NCBI GenBank assembly: GCA_951812535.1
Contig: CATOSK010000006.1
Location: 496,001 to 560,000, forward strand
DNA: 64,000 nucleotides
Direction: 5' to 3'
From: an uncultured Dehalococcoidia bacterium
GTDB lineage: Bacteria > Chloroflexota > Dehalococcoidia > Lucifugimonadales > UBA3495
Under the pieces are notes generated by a model. The model ran no database searches and was not told the origin of the DNA. It saw only the letters and a program-made list of their open reading frames with translations. This document shows, piece after piece, positions 44,029 through 53,274 of this stretch (the first letter of the stretch is position 1; every line of letters begins with the position of its first letter). A program made the position numbers and the translations under genes.

Positions 44029-44226
44029 TCAAGTGGCGAGGAAGAGGGTGATGATGGTGCCCATGGTTGTGAGCCATCCGACAGCGATGGCGACGAGGAT
44101 GGCGATGAAGCTGGACTTGACGGATGATTCGAGGGAAGTGAGACGGCTTTCAATAGAATCGAGACGAGCAGACATCTGCTCGACGATTCCTTCGACCCGG
44201 CTGAGTCGTTCCTGTTGGGTCGCCAT
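44029..44226 (-). CDS. Small coiled-coil membrane protein (65 residues)
   Basis: The ATG at 44226 follows GGAGGCATCC. The protein has a heptad-patterned N-terminal half (RLSRVEGIVEQMSARLDSIE, then SRLTSLESSVKSS) and one C-terminal membrane helix (FIAILVAIAVGWLTTMGTII). Such proteins resemble tail-anchored coiled-coil proteins (Bdr/DUF1640-like in plan) and may oligomerise at the membrane. It lies head-to-tail downstream of the alpha/beta-hydrolase gene and ends close to the plus-strand terminator. No known family is claimed. Confidence 0.7.
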   Translation of the reverse strand: MATQQERLSRVEGIVEQMSARLDSIESRLTSLESSVKSSFIAILVAIAVGWLTTMGTIITLFLAT

Positions 44227-44348
44227 GGATGCCTCCGGGAGAGGTTCGCCTACACTTGCAGACTGATTACACCTTGCCGGCGCCAACGGCGTAAGGATGC
44301 GGACGTCATCCCTGGGAAGGTTCGTCACCCGGGCACATGCGCTTCCTC

Positions 44349-45212
44349 TTACCCTCGCAGAAACTCCAGCAGCTCCCGGTTGACCGCCTCGGGAGTCTCC
44401 CACTGGAGGAAGTGGCCGTAGTTGCCCAGGTCCTTGCCGACCGCGGTGGGAAAGAACCGCCGCCACGCATCCTCCAGAGGGCCCGTCCCCATCACGTCTG
44501 CCGTCCGCGCCCGCCGCACGCCGAAGAGGAACAGCATGGGAGTGTCCAGCACCCGGTCCACGTCCGACCGCCAGTCGGGAGGGTCCTGGTAGGCCGCCGC
44601 CCGGTAGTAGCTGAACCCGCCGCGCAACGCCCCGGGCTGGGAGTAGGCCTTGACGTAGTGGGCCACGTCCTCGTCGCTGATGGGGTACTTGTTGATGCAC
44701 CAGTCGCGGAAGATATGCCGCAGGTAGATCTCCTCCCGGCCTTCGATCAGCTTCTCCGGCAGGTCGAACTGCTGGTGGAAGTAGGAGTGCCACCGCTCGC
44801 GGATGGCCGCCGGCGGCTGGTTCCCCAGCTGCTCGATGGGCGGCGTGGAGTCGATCAAGGCCAGCTTCCGCACCGCCTCGGGGTGGTCCAGGGTGAAGCG
44901 GAAGGCCACCCGGGCCCCGATGTCGTGGGCCACCAGCCGGACGCTCTCATATCCCAGCGCGCGGGCCAGCTCGTACATATCCGTCGCCGCCGTGCGGGTG
45001 TCATAGCCGGACAGGGGCTTGTCCGAGTAGCCGAAGCCCCGCATGTCCGGCGCGATGGCCCGGTAACTCTGCCCCAGGACGGGAAGCTGGTTGCGCCAGC
45101 TGTACCAGAACTCGGGCCAGCCGTGCAGCAGGATGACCGGCTCGCCCTCCCCCGCCGCCACGTAGTGGATGTTTATGCCGTTGGCCTGTGCCGTAAAGTG
45201 CTGCCATTGCAT
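44349..45212 (-). CDS. Alpha/beta hydrolase (epoxide hydrolase/haloalkanoate dehalogenase-like)
   Basis: This 287-residue enzyme shows LLHGWPEFWYSWRNQLP (oxyanion-hole HGWPE motif of epoxide hydrolases) and the nucleophile elbow VAHDIGARVAFRF, with Asp instead of Ser. A cap domain and the catalytic His in NYGHFLQWETPEAV follow. Asp nucleophile plus HGWP points to epoxide hydrolase or haloacetate dehalogenase activity. It is cytoplasmic. The ATG at 45212 is the family start. Confidence 0.9.
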   Translation of the reverse strand: MQWQHFTAQANGINIHYVAAGEGEPVILLHGWPEFWYSWRNQLPVLGQSYRAIAPDMRGFGYSDKPLSGYDTRTAATDMYELARALGYESVRLVAHDIGARVAFRFTLDHPEAVRKLALIDSTPPIEQLGNQPPAAIRERWHSYFHQQFDLPEKLIEGREEIYLRHIFRDWCINKYPISDEDVAHYVKAYSQPGALRGGFSYYRAAAYQDPPDWRSDVDRVLDTPMLFLFGVRRARTADVMGTGPLEDAWRRFFPTAVGKDLGNYGHFLQWETPEAVNRELLEFLRG

Positions 45213-45347
45213 GGGTGGTGCCCCCCTTCCCCTGCGGTGATTGTGCGTGAATCCCCGGATGGGGGCGAATCTAGCAGTCGGGACTGGGGGGCGTCAACCG
45301 GAAACGGCAACCCGGATGTTCCCGACACCCCTCCCAAAAGTCCTCAA

Positions 45348-45356
45348 TGCTATAAT
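45348..45356 (+). promoter_or_regulatory. Extended -10 promoter of the MscS gene
   Basis: TGC immediately precedes TATAAT (45351-45356). No -35 box is evident, as is usual for extended -10 promoters. The start codon is 57 bases downstream. Confidence 0.55.
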
Positions 45357-45412
45357 TTTTCTCAAGCTGGCCTTCTTGTTACAGGCGGGCCGCAAGGATA
45401 GGACCCCTCCTC

Positions 45413-46678
45413 ATGGAAGCATACCTGGAAGGACTTGGCCTGAATCACACGGGATGGCTTGCCGCCGTTTCCGCCATGATCGTTCTGGGCGGGGCGCTGG
45501 TGGCCTTCGTCGTTCACAAGGCCGTCTATCCCCTGGTCATCCGGATCACCAGCCAGACGCCCACCAGCCTGGATGCGCGGATCATCATCGCCACGCGGGC
45601 GCCGGTGAACCTGGCCGTCCTCCTGGTGGCCATCTACTTTGCCATCGTCCTGCCCTGGAATCTTCCCCAGGCCGCCCTGGACATCATCAATATCGGCGCA
45701 AGGCTGGTTGGCGTCTTCGTCATGGGCTGGATCATCACCCAGGGCATCGGCGCGGTTTCCGAATGGTATGCCGAGGAAATCGCCCCCCATACCAAGTCCG
45801 AACTGGACGACCGCCTCATCCCCCTGGCGCGCCGCGTCGCCACCGGGATAGTCATTGCCCTGGGAATCCTGGTGGCCCTGGACCAGCTGAACGTCAACAT
45901 CAGCCCCCTCATCGCGGGGCTGGGCCTGGGCGGGCTGGCGGTGGCCCTGGCCGTCCAGCCCACCCTGTCCAACATCTTCGCCGGCACCTACGTCCTCACC
46001 GAGGGCGTGGTCTCTCCCGGGGACTACATCGAGCTGGAGAGCGGCGTGGCCGGATACGTCCTGGACGTGAGCTGGCGCAGCACCCGCCTCCGCACCTGGG
46101 GCAACAACCTGGTGGTCATCCCCAACTCCCGCTTTGCGGAGACCATCATCACCAACTACCAGGAGCCCCAGCCCGAGATGAACGTGTACCTGCCCTGCGG
46201 TGTCAGCTATGACAGCGACCTGCGCGTCGTGGAGCAGGTGTGCCAGGAGGTAATGGACCATGTCCTGGCCACCGATCCCAACGCGATAAAGGAGTACGGC
46301 GGCTGGTTCGGGTTCGAGAGCTTCGGGGACTCCAACGTGGACTTCTGGCTGTTCGTCCAGGCCCGCGACCGTCTCGCCAGCTTCCCCCTGCGGACCCGGC
46401 TGATGCAGGACCTCCACCAGCGGCTTTTGCAGGAGGGGATAGTGATCAACTACCCGGTCCGCACGCTCCAGTTTCCGCCGGAGTGGACTCCCAACGGCCC
46501 GCTGCCATCTGCAGCTCCGGGCGCCGCTTCGGCCGCCGCCCGGGACTCCGACGGAAACCGTACGCCCACCCGCCGGCGCATCCGGCGCCCCGCGCCCCGT
46601 CCCGGCACCCACGTCTTCCCCGATTCGCCATCGGGCGCTCCCGAAGGATTCGGCCCCGACGGACCGGGGGCTGGTTAG
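45413..46678 (+). CDS. Small-conductance mechanosensitive channel (MscS family)
   Basis: This 421-residue protein has about four N-terminal membrane helices. The pore-lining helix with Gly/Ala packing is PLIAGLGLGGLAVALAVQPT, and the beta-domain begins with GDYIELESGVAGYVLDVSWR and TRLRTWGNNLVVIPNSRF. These are defining MscS features. The C-terminal alpha/beta domain is followed by a basic, Pro/Arg-rich tail of about 60 residues that looks disordered. The channel opens on membrane tension to release solutes. It is monocistronic behind an extended -10 promoter. Confidence 0.94.
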   Translation: MEAYLEGLGLNHTGWLAAVSAMIVLGGALVAFVVHKAVYPLVIRITSQTPTSLDARIIIATRAPVNLAVLLVAIYFAIVLPWNLPQAALDIINIGARLVGVFVMGWIITQGIGAVSEWYAEEIAPHTKSELDDRLIPLARRVATGIVIALGILVALDQLNVNISPLIAGLGLGGLAVALAVQPTLSNIFAGTYVLTEGVVSPGDYIELESGVAGYVLDVSWRSTRLRTWGNNLVVIPNSRFAETIITNYQEPQPEMNVYLPCGVSYDSDLRVVEQVCQEVMDHVLATDPNAIKEYGGWFGFESFGDSNVDFWLFVQARDRLASFPLRTRLMQDLHQRLLQEGIVINYPVRTLQFPPEWTPNGPLPSAAPGAASAAARDSDGNRTPTRRRIRRPAPRPGTHVFPDSPSGAPEGFGPDGPGAG

Positions 46679-46745
46679 AACCCCCGGCTCTGACTTCTAA
46701 TATCGCTTCCAAATCGCTTCGCGGCGGCCGGGCCAGTTGCGGCCT

Positions 46746-46753
46746 GCTATAAT
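46746..46753 (+). promoter_or_regulatory. Extended -10 promoter of the SRPBCC gene
   Basis: TGC precedes TATAAT (46748-46753), 46 bases before the ATG at 46799. A -35 box is not evident. Confidence 0.5.
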
Positions 46754-46798
46754 CCCGAAACCGCGCTATCAACCACCCCACCCGGCATAGAGTCCCCC

Positions 46799-47269
46799 AT
46801 GTCCGAACCTGCCCAATCCCAAGGCGGCTCCGTTCGCGTATCCACCATCGTCCGCGCCCCGGCCGAGCGGGTGTACCGCGCCTTCCTGGACCCGGCTGCG
46901 CTGGCCAAGTGGTGGCCCCCCAACGGCTTCACCGCCACCATTCATCACCTTGAGTCCCGGGAAGGCGGCGCCTATCGCGCCACCTTCACCAACTTCGGCG
47001 CCGACGACTCCCATTCCTTCGGAGGGACATTCCTGGAACTGGACCCCCACCGGCGCATCCGCTCCACCTGCGTCTTCGATGATCCCGCCCTGCCGGGGGT
47101 CCTGGAAACGGACGTGCGGCTGGAGACCAATATCGCCGGCACCCGCATCACCGTCGGCCAGACCGGGATACCTCCCCAGATTCCGCCCGATTTCTGCGCC
47201 CTGGGCTGGCAGGAATGCCTGGAACTTCTCCGCCTGCTGGTAGAGCCCGAAATCCCGTCGGAAGGTTGA
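46799..47269 (+). CDS. SRPBCC family protein (AHSA1-like)
   Basis: This 156-residue protein starts VRVSTIVRAPAERVYRAFLD, with PAALAKWWPPNGFTATIHHL, and later TFLELDPHRRIRSTCVFDDP. This is the START-like fold of activator-of-Hsp90-ATPase-1-type proteins. C-terminal GWQECLELLRLLVE is typical. Bacterial members bind hydrophobic ligands; function unassigned. It stands alone and faces a convergent DinB-like gene. Confidence 0.9.
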   Translation: MSEPAQSQGGSVRVSTIVRAPAERVYRAFLDPAALAKWWPPNGFTATIHHLESREGGAYRATFTNFGADDSHSFGGTFLELDPHRRIRSTCVFDDPALPGVLETDVRLETNIAGTRITVGQTGIPPQIPPDFCALGWQECLELLRLLVEPEIPSEG

Positions 47270-47401
47270 TCCCAATAATCCAGCGGGTTCGGGTGTGAAC
47301 CCCCAACGTGCCCCGGCGTCCCCCAATAGTCCCCCAAGAAATGAAAAGCCGCCAGCCCATCCGGGTGGCGGCCTCAACAATCTCAGGGAGAGCTCGGGCG
47401 G

Positions 47402-47956
47402 CTAGCTGTTCGGCGTGGCGTACTCTCCGGATACCGCATCGAACCCCCGCTTCAGCCCCCGCAGGTAGGAGATCTGTCCCAGGTGCTGGTAGAACTCGCC
47501 CACCAACTGCCGGAACATGGCCCCGACGGAAAAGCTGTGCCACCAGACATCGGGACGGTCGGCCCGGGGCATCTCCTCCATCCCAGCCTCGTCCCGGCTC
47601 CGCAGGAACTCCAGGGTTGCCGAGCGCACGGCGTCGCCGTACTCCAGCAGGAGCCCCAGGTCCACCGGCGGAAAGTCCGCCACCTGCTGCGGGGTGTGGT
47701 TGAACCCGTTGTCCCGGGTGGGCAGGCCGAACTTTTCGTGCCAGCCGTCCCGCTCCCACAGCTCGGCCTGGCGCTGGGCGAAGAACTGCACCCACATATC
47801 CTCGACCCGGATCATGTGCCACAGGGTCCAGCCGATGGGATTGGACTCCGGCCCCGGCTGCCAGGACAGGTCCTCGGGGGTCAGGTCCGCCACCATCTCC
47901 CGCAGCAGACGGCTCTCCTGGTTCAGCGAGTCCTCAATAAACTGGTTCAGATTCAT
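47402..47956 (-). CDS. DinB-like protein
   Basis: This 184-residue protein has the DinB/DUF664 four-helix plan: MADLTPEDLSWQPGPESNPIGWTLWHM region, with His in TLWHMIRVEDMW, and a second His near FYQHLGQISYLRGL. These His residues match the metal ligands of DinB/YfiT proteins. A TTG-initiated version four codons longer is possible; the ATG at 47956 is chosen. It is a putative metal-dependent enzyme, perhaps a thiol transferase, with no known substrate. Confidence 0.87.
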   Translation of the reverse strand: MNLNQFIEDSLNQESRLLREMVADLTPEDLSWQPGPESNPIGWTLWHMIRVEDMWVQFFAQRQAELWERDGWHEKFGLPTRDNGFNHTPQQVADFPPVDLGLLLEYGDAVRSATLEFLRSRDEAGMEEMPRADRPDVWWHSFSVGAMFRQLVGEFYQHLGQISYLRGLKRGFDAVSGEYATPNS

Positions 47957-48032
47957 GGGTAAGCTCAATCCTTCCCGCGAAATTGGCAGCGTTCCGTTCG
48001 TTCCGTTCCAGGTGGTTCAACTAACCGGCTAC

Positions 48033-48100
48033 GGGGGTCTTCCCCGCCTGCGCCTACGCGAGAGCAGGCTCTGCGCGGCTTTCGCAACATACAAATGACG
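48033..48100. repeat. Degenerate dRS3-like/composite repeat
   Basis: GGGGGTCTTCCCCGCCTGCG, then CCTACGCGAGAGCAGGCTCT and GCGCGG, ending in AAATGACGGG. It resembles the expanded copies at 40013-40120 and 41358-41735. Confidence 0.6.
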
Positions 48101-48143
48101 GGAACGAAAACACCCAAATTGCTCCGCTGCCTGCGCGCGTTTC

Positions 48144-48668
48144 CTAAGTCGCTCCCGTTCCCGCCGGGTCCGGCGCCAGGGTGCGCGTCGCCAGCTCCCG
48201 GTCCATGAACAGCAGGGCGTCCCCCCGGTCGCCGATGAGATTCAGCTGTTCCACCAGCTCGCTGGCGATCTTCTCTTCCTCAATCTGCTCGGTGATGAAC
48301 CACTGGAGGTGCACCTGCGAGGCGTAGTCGCCCTCGGCCACGGCCTTGCCGTAAAGGCCGTTGATGAGGCCCGTCACGCTTCGCTCGTGGTCCAGGGTCT
48401 GCTGCATCACGTCATGGACCGACGCGAACTCCAGCGCCGGCTGCGCGATGGGCAGCAGGGCCACCTTCCCGTCCCGGTCCAGCAGGAAATCGTACAGCTT
48501 CATGGCGTGGGAATACTCTTCCTGGCTCTGGATCCGCATCCAGTGGGCGAACCCAGGCAGGTTGATCGACTCGCAGTAGGCCGACATGGACAGGTATAGA
48601 TAGGAAGCGAAGAATTCGTGATTGATGTGCTCGTTGAAAGCGTCCTGCATTGTCTGGTTGATGGCCAT
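48144..48668 (-). CDS. ftnA: Ferritin
   Basis: This 174-residue iron-storage protein has the ferritin four-helix bundle. The N-terminal helix is FNEHINHEFFASYLYLSMSA, followed by the ferroxidase ligands in SQEEYSHAMKLYDF and QWFITEQIEEEKIASELVEQ. The length equals that of bacterial non-haem ferritins, which oxidise and store Fe(II). The start at ATG 48668 is followed by the family-typical short MAINQTMQDA. It is monocistronic; no iron-regulator site is recognised upstream. Confidence 0.95.
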   Translation of the reverse strand: MAINQTMQDAFNEHINHEFFASYLYLSMSAYCESINLPGFAHWMRIQSQEEYSHAMKLYDFLLDRDGKVALLPIAQPALEFASVHDVMQQTLDHERSVTGLINGLYGKAVAEGDYASQVHLQWFITEQIEEEKIASELVEQLNLIGDRGDALLFMDRELATRTLAPDPAGTGAT

Positions 48669-48738
48669 GTTCCAGTCCTTGCGTTGAAATGTTGGTCCAA
48701 ATCAAAACCGGGTGCGGGGCATCGCGGTAAACGCACCG

Positions 48739-49548
48739 TCAACTCTCCAGGAAAGCCTCCACCGCTTGTTGGAAAGCATCGGGACGCTCCATCTGCGGAA
48801 TATGCCCGCACCGTTCGATCACTTCGAGTATAGCATTGGGCAGCAGGTCCCTGAACGCCGGACCGTAGGCGGGCGGGACGATTCCGTCCGAGTCCCCCCA
48901 AAGCAGCAGCGCCGGCATGGTTATCCGGTGCGCCCGCTTCGGCAGTCCCTTGTCCGGGATGGGCCACACAAACTTGCCCACCGCCGACAGCGTCTTCGTC
49001 CGGTCCAGGTCCGCCTCCATGCGTTCCACCGGGTCCTCGGGACGCCGCCCGTAGGCCTGGGCCACCTCCGACTGGGGGTCGTACCACAGCAGCGGGTCCC
49101 GCTCCGAAGGCGTCAGCACGAAGAAGTCCGCCACCGGAGTGTCCTCGAGCCACAGTCCCAGGGGCGCCGCGAGGACCAGCTTGGATACCCGGTCCGGCCG
49201 GTGGGCCGCCACCTCCGCCGCGAGCATCCCGCCGTAGGAATGGCCCAGCAGGGCCGGCTGCTCCAGACCCAGGTCCTGCAGCAGCTCCTCGTAGAAGAGC
49301 ACGAGGTCCCACAGGTTGTCCAGATGTTCCAAGCCCTCGCTGGCAGCCACGCCGGGATGGGCCGGCGCGACGACATGGTACTTCTGCGACAGCCGCTCCA
49401 GGAAGGGAGCCCAGCCCGTGAACCCGCCGGCCCCATGCAGATAGACGAGGTCAGGGCCGGAACCTCCCTCCACCACCTGCACGTTGAACTTCCCTCCCTG
49501 TACCGGGACCATCCGCTCCCGATGTCCAGTCGTCGGAGCTTCCACCAT
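48739..49548 (-). CDS. Alpha/beta hydrolase with serine nucleophile
   Basis: This 269-residue protein has the oxyanion-hole LVYLHGAGGFTGWAPFLERL, the nucleophile elbow LLGHSYGGMLAAEVA (GHSYGG, Ser) and the acid in LLLWGDSDGIVPP, and the catalytic His in VIERCGHIPQMERPD. This is a complete Ser-Asp-His triad of the carboxylesterase/meta-cleavage-product hydrolase type. ATG 49548, after AGGTG, is preferred over the frame start at 49602. The substrate is unassigned. It differs from the Asp-nucleophile hydrolase at 44349-45212. Confidence 0.9.
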   Translation of the reverse strand: MVEAPTTGHRERMVPVQGGKFNVQVVEGGSGPDLVYLHGAGGFTGWAPFLERLSQKYHVVAPAHPGVAASEGLEHLDNLWDLVLFYEELLQDLGLEQPALLGHSYGGMLAAEVAAHRPDRVSKLVLAAPLGLWLEDTPVADFFVLTPSERDPLLWYDPQSEVAQAYGRRPEDPVERMEADLDRTKTLSAVGKFVWPIPDKGLPKRAHRITMPALLLWGDSDGIVPPAYGPAFRDLLPNAILEVIERCGHIPQMERPDAFQQAVEAFLES

Positions 49549-49679
49549 AAGAACACCTGCCTCAGGGAACCGCTCCCGCCGCGGATGGAACACCCTTCCC
49601 ATTCTCCGCCGGGAGCGTTAAAACTTCCCGCCCATCATACTACACCGCCGCCGCCCCGAGCCCTCTCCCGGCCCTCCTC

Positions 49680-49712
49680 CAGACACCGTTCAGACACCGT
49701 TCAGACACCGTT
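49680..49712. repeat. 11-bp tandem repeat, three units
   Basis: CAGACACCGTT occurs three times without mismatch in the 482-base gap upstream of pyrG (49549-50030). Confidence 0.9.
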
Positions 49713-49805
49713 GCCGGAGGATTCCTCCCCGCCGCGGCCAGGGCAGTCTTGCAAAGAGCCGGCCGGACCGGGGAAGATCCTGCCGATCATCCGTCATCCC
49801 CCTGC

Positions 49806-49835
49806 TTGACACCCTTCAATTTACGCCAATATAAT
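49806..49835 (+). promoter_or_regulatory. Consensus sigma70 promoter of pyrG
   Basis: A perfect TTGACA (49806-49811) and a perfect TATAAT (49830-49835) are separated by 18 bases. The pyrG start lies about 195 bases downstream, so the mRNA would have a long leader containing repeat copy J. Confidence 0.8.
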
Positions 49836-49861
49836 CGGGGCAGGCGCCAGTGTTTCGGAGA

Positions 49862-49926
49862 CGCCCACCGCTCTTAGACAAGTTACAGTGATCGGGCGGT
49901 TGGGGCGGCGACCCTCAGAACGTACC
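49862..49926 (-). repeat. Dispersed ~60-bp repeat, copy J, in the pyrG leader
   Basis: On the minus strand it reads GAGGGTCGCCGCCCC, then CGATCACTGTAACTTG and TCTAAGAGCGGTGGGCG. It lies wholly between the pyrG promoter and start codon and would be transcribed in antisense orientation to the consensus. Confidence 0.75.
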
Positions 49927-50030
49927 CTCCCCTCAAGGCGTCCTTCCTTTTAGAACCTGCTTTGTTTCCCGCTTCAGGCATTCGGCCGGTATTTTATGCC
50001 CGCCCGGGCGAACTTGTTCAGCAATAAGGC

Positions 50031-51671
50031 ATGACCACCAAGTATATCTTCGTCACCGGCGGAGTCGTCAGCTCCATCGGCAAGGGGATCAGCGTTGCCT
50101 CGATCGGACGCATCCTCAAAAGCCGGGGCCTGTCCGTCACCGTGGTGAAGCTCGACCCATACCTCAACGTTGACCCCGGCACCATGTCCCCCTACCAACA
50201 CGGCGAGGTCTTCGTCACCAAGGACGGCGGCGAGACGGACATGGACCTGGGCCACTACGAGCGCTTCATCGACGTCGAGCTGACCCGGGACTCCAACGTC
50301 ACCGCCGGCCAGGTCTACATGGAGCTCATCGCCAGGGAGCGGCGCGGCGAGTTCCTGGGAGGCACCATCCAGACCGTCCCCCACCTGACCAATGAAATAA
50401 AGCAGCGGCTGACCGGCCTCGCCGAGAGATCGGGGGCCGACGTGGTCGTTGTGGAGGTCGGCGGCACCGTCGGAGACATAGAAGGCCTCCCCTTCCTCGA
50501 AGCCATCCGCCAGATGCGCAACGAGGTCGGCAGAGGCAACGTCTTCTACATCCACCTCACCCTCCTCCCCTACATCGCCGCCACCGCCGAACTCAAGACC
50601 AAGCCCACCCAGCACAGCGTCAAGGAACTCCGCAGCATTGGAATCCAGCCCGACACCCTCATCTGCCGCAGCGACTACCCCGTCAACGACTCCATCGTCG
50701 AAAAGCTCTCCCTCTTCTGCGACGTCCCCCGCGATGCAGTCATCCCGCTGGCCACCGTGGACAACGTCTACCAAGTCCCCATCATGCTGGAAGAAGCCGG
50801 GCTGGGCGACCTGCTCATGCGGTCCCTGGGATACGCCAACCATCCCCGGGACATGGCCGACTGGCGGGCCATGGTCGACCACATGAGCTCCCTGGAAAAT
50901 TCCATCACCATCGCCATTGTCGGAAAGTACACCGAGCTGGCGGACTCCTACATCTCCGTTAGGGAAGCGCTCCGCCACGCGGGCGCCTCCCACAACACCG
51001 CCATCAACATCCAGTGGGTCAACTCGGAGGAAATGGAACGGGCCGGCCCGGACGAACTCCTCTCCTCCGCCCGGGGCATCGTCGTCCCCGGGGGATTCGG
51101 CCCCCGGGGGGTCGAGGGCATGATCATGGCAGTCGAATATGCCCGAAAACGGCGCGTTCCCTACCTTGGCCTCTGCCTGGGGATGCAGGTTATGGTTATC
51201 GAGTGGGCGCGCAACGTCCTGGGATTGAAGGCCAACTCCTCGGAACTGGACCCGGAAACCCCCCACCCGGTAATCGACATCATGCCCGACCAGCGGGATA
51301 TTACCGACAAGGGCGGCACCATGCGCGTGGGCGGGTATCCCTGCAACCCGGTGCCCAACACCCTTACGGCCCACGCCTACGGCCAGACCCGGGTTACGGA
51401 ACGGCACCGGCACCGGTTCGAGCTTAACAACTATTACCGGGAAAGCCTGGAAAACTCCGGCCTGACCGTCAGCGGCCTGTCCCCCGATGGAAGCCTCGTC
51501 GAAATCGCCGAGGTGCAGGACCACCCCTTCATGGTGGGCGTGCAGTTCCATCCCGAGTTCCAGTCCCGCCCCGACCGGCCCCATCCCCTTTTCCGCGAGT
51601 TTTTCGGGGCAGCCAAACGCACCGTTCGAGAAGGCGGCCAGAGACCGCTGCCGCTGGAGGAATCAGCCTAG
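50031..51671 (+). CDS. pyrG: CTP synthase
   Basis: This 546-residue enzyme aminates UTP to CTP using glutamine and ATP. The N-terminal synthetase domain starts TKYIFVTGGVVSSIGKGISV and contains KLDPYLNVDPGTMSPYQHGE. The class I glutamine amidotransferase domain has the nucleophile in LGLCLGMQVMVIEW and the His/Glu pair in GVQFHPEFQSRP. Length and order match the family. It lies upstream of rho on the same strand (260 bases apart) and has its own strong promoter. No pyrimidine-attenuation site is recognised. Confidence 0.98.
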   Translation: MTTKYIFVTGGVVSSIGKGISVASIGRILKSRGLSVTVVKLDPYLNVDPGTMSPYQHGEVFVTKDGGETDMDLGHYERFIDVELTRDSNVTAGQVYMELIARERRGEFLGGTIQTVPHLTNEIKQRLTGLAERSGADVVVVEVGGTVGDIEGLPFLEAIRQMRNEVGRGNVFYIHLTLLPYIAATAELKTKPTQHSVKELRSIGIQPDTLICRSDYPVNDSIVEKLSLFCDVPRDAVIPLATVDNVYQVPIMLEEAGLGDLLMRSLGYANHPRDMADWRAMVDHMSSLENSITIAIVGKYTELADSYISVREALRHAGASHNTAINIQWVNSEEMERAGPDELLSSARGIVVPGGFGPRGVEGMIMAVEYARKRRVPYLGLCLGMQVMVIEWARNVLGLKANSSELDPETPHPVIDIMPDQRDITDKGGTMRVGGYPCNPVPNTLTAHAYGQTRVTERHRHRFELNNYYRESLENSGLTVSGLSPDGSLVEIAEVQDHPFMVGVQFHPEFQSRPDRPHPLFREFFGAAKRTVREGGQRPLPLEESA

Positions 51672-51931
51672 ATCCTCAATCGCCCTGCCACCAGGACCAC
51701 CCGCTTTCAACCCTTCCGCCCAGTGCGGCAGAACGCAGGCAACCCCATCTGGCTGTTGCCTGGCATCGCCGCCTTCCGGGACAGTCCGCCGAGGCGGCTC
51801 CACCCGACGGTCCGAGCGAAAAGAATCAACAACGAAATGACACCCCAGCCTGGCCGGTCGTTCAACCGGCGGGCAGCCGGTCAATTCTCCAGTCAAGTCC
51901 TGAACCGGCTCACAGACACTCAGAGGTGAAT

Positions 51932-53224
51932 ATGACTACCACCACCCAGCTTGTCATCGACGTGGCCTCCCTCGGCGCCAAGTCCAAGGATGAACTACTC
52001 AAGGTGGCCCACGGCATGGGCCTGGAAGACGGCCCCGCCATCAACGACCTGCGCCGCGACGAGCTGATCGGACGTATCTTCAAGAACGTCTCCAACCAGC
52101 AGCACCTTATCGCCACCGGCGTCCTGGAGGTCATGGACGAGGGGTACGGATTCCTCCGCCAGATGTCCCACCACATGACCGGCAGCGACGTTTACATCAG
52201 CCAGTCCCAGATAAGGCGCTTCGGCCTCAAGACCGGCGACACCGTCACCGGCCAGGTCCGCCCGCCCAAGGAAGGCGAACGCTACTTCGGCCTGGTCCGG
52301 GTCGAAAGCGTCAACGATCTGGCCCCCGAGCCGGGCAATTCCCGTTCCCGCACCCCGTTCGAGTACCTCACTCCCATCTTCCCCGAGCAGATGCTGGTCC
52401 TGGAGAACGAGAGCTACAACCTTTCCACCCGCATGATCGACCTCTTCTCGCCCATTGGCCTTGGCCAGCGCGGGCTTATCGTATCGCCCCCCAAGGCCGG
52501 CAAGACCACCATCCTGAAGAACCTCGCCTACGCCGTCTCCGTCAGCATCCCCGAAGCCGTCCTGATGGTCGCCCTCATCGGAGAGCGGCCCGAGGAAGTC
52601 ACCGAGATGCGCCGCGCCGTGCACGGCGACGTATTCGCCTCCACCTTCGACGACTCCGTCGACGACCAGTGCCGGGTCGCCGAGCTGGCCCTGGAACGCG
52701 CCAAGCGCATGGTCGAGACCGGGCGCGACGTCATCATCCTGCTGGACAGCATCACCCGCCTCACCCGGGCCTACAACCTCGCCGTTCCCACCAGCGGGCG
52801 CACCCTCTCCGGCGGCATCGACCCGGTGGCCCTGTACCCACCCAAGCGCTTCTTTGGCGCCGCCCGCAACATTGAGGAAGGCGGCAGCCTGACCATCATC
52901 GCCACCTGCCTGGTAGACACCGGCAGCCGCATGGACGAGGTCATCTACGAAGAATTCAAGGGCACCGGCAACATGGAGCTGCACCTGGACCGCAAGCTGG
53001 CCGACCGCCGCTTCTTCCCGGCCATTGACATCGTCCGCAGCGGCACCCGCCGCGAGGAGCTGCTCTACACCGAGGAAGAGATGAAGCAGGTGTGGCTGCT
53101 GCGCCGCATGATCTCTCTCATCTCCAACGACGGCTCCTCCAGCGCCACCGAGCGCGTCCTCGAGCGCCTCTCCAAGTACAACAACAACCACGAGTTTCTC
53201 GACAACCTGAACAAGGACGCGTAG
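51932..53224 (+). CDS. rho: Transcription termination factor Rho
   Basis: This 430-residue RNA helicase terminates transcription. The N-terminal Rho_N helical region ([15 protein letters not shown]) is followed by the cold-shock-like primary RNA-binding site ([17 protein letters not shown]), the Walker [16 protein letters not shown] and Walker [17 protein letters not shown]. The Q-loop/secondary-site [25 protein letters not shown] is followed by the R-loop and C-terminal [20 protein letters not shown] 51926 is in frame, but ATG 51932 has AGAGGTGAAT upstream. Residues for helicase activity are intact. Confidence 0.98.
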   Translation: MTTTTQLVIDVASLGAKSKDELLKVAHGMGLEDGPAINDLRRDELIGRIFKNVSNQQHLIATGVLEVMDEGYGFLRQMSHHMTGSDVYISQSQIRRFGLKTGDTVTGQVRPPKEGERYFGLVRVESVNDLAPEPGNSRSRTPFEYLTPIFPEQMLVLENESYNLSTRMIDLFSPIGLGQRGLIVSPPKAGKTTILKNLAYAVSVSIPEAVLMVALIGERPEEVTEMRRAVHGDVFASTFDDSVDDQCRVAELALERAKRMVETGRDVIILLDSITRLTRAYNLAVPTSGRTLSGGIDPVALYPPKRFFGAARNIEEGGSLTIIATCLVDTGSRMDEVIYEEFKGTGNMELHLDRKLADRRFFPAIDIVRSGTRREELLYTEEEMKQVWLLRRMISLISNDGSSSATERVLERLSKYNNNHEFLDNLNKDA

Positions 53225-53274
53225 CCATTTAAGGGAATTTCAACCACCCCTCCAACAACGCCATTCCCTTTGCC

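Noticed and set aside
49974-51584. 536-codon minus-strand frame opposite pyrG
   Set aside because: Antisense shadow of a highly conserved gene.
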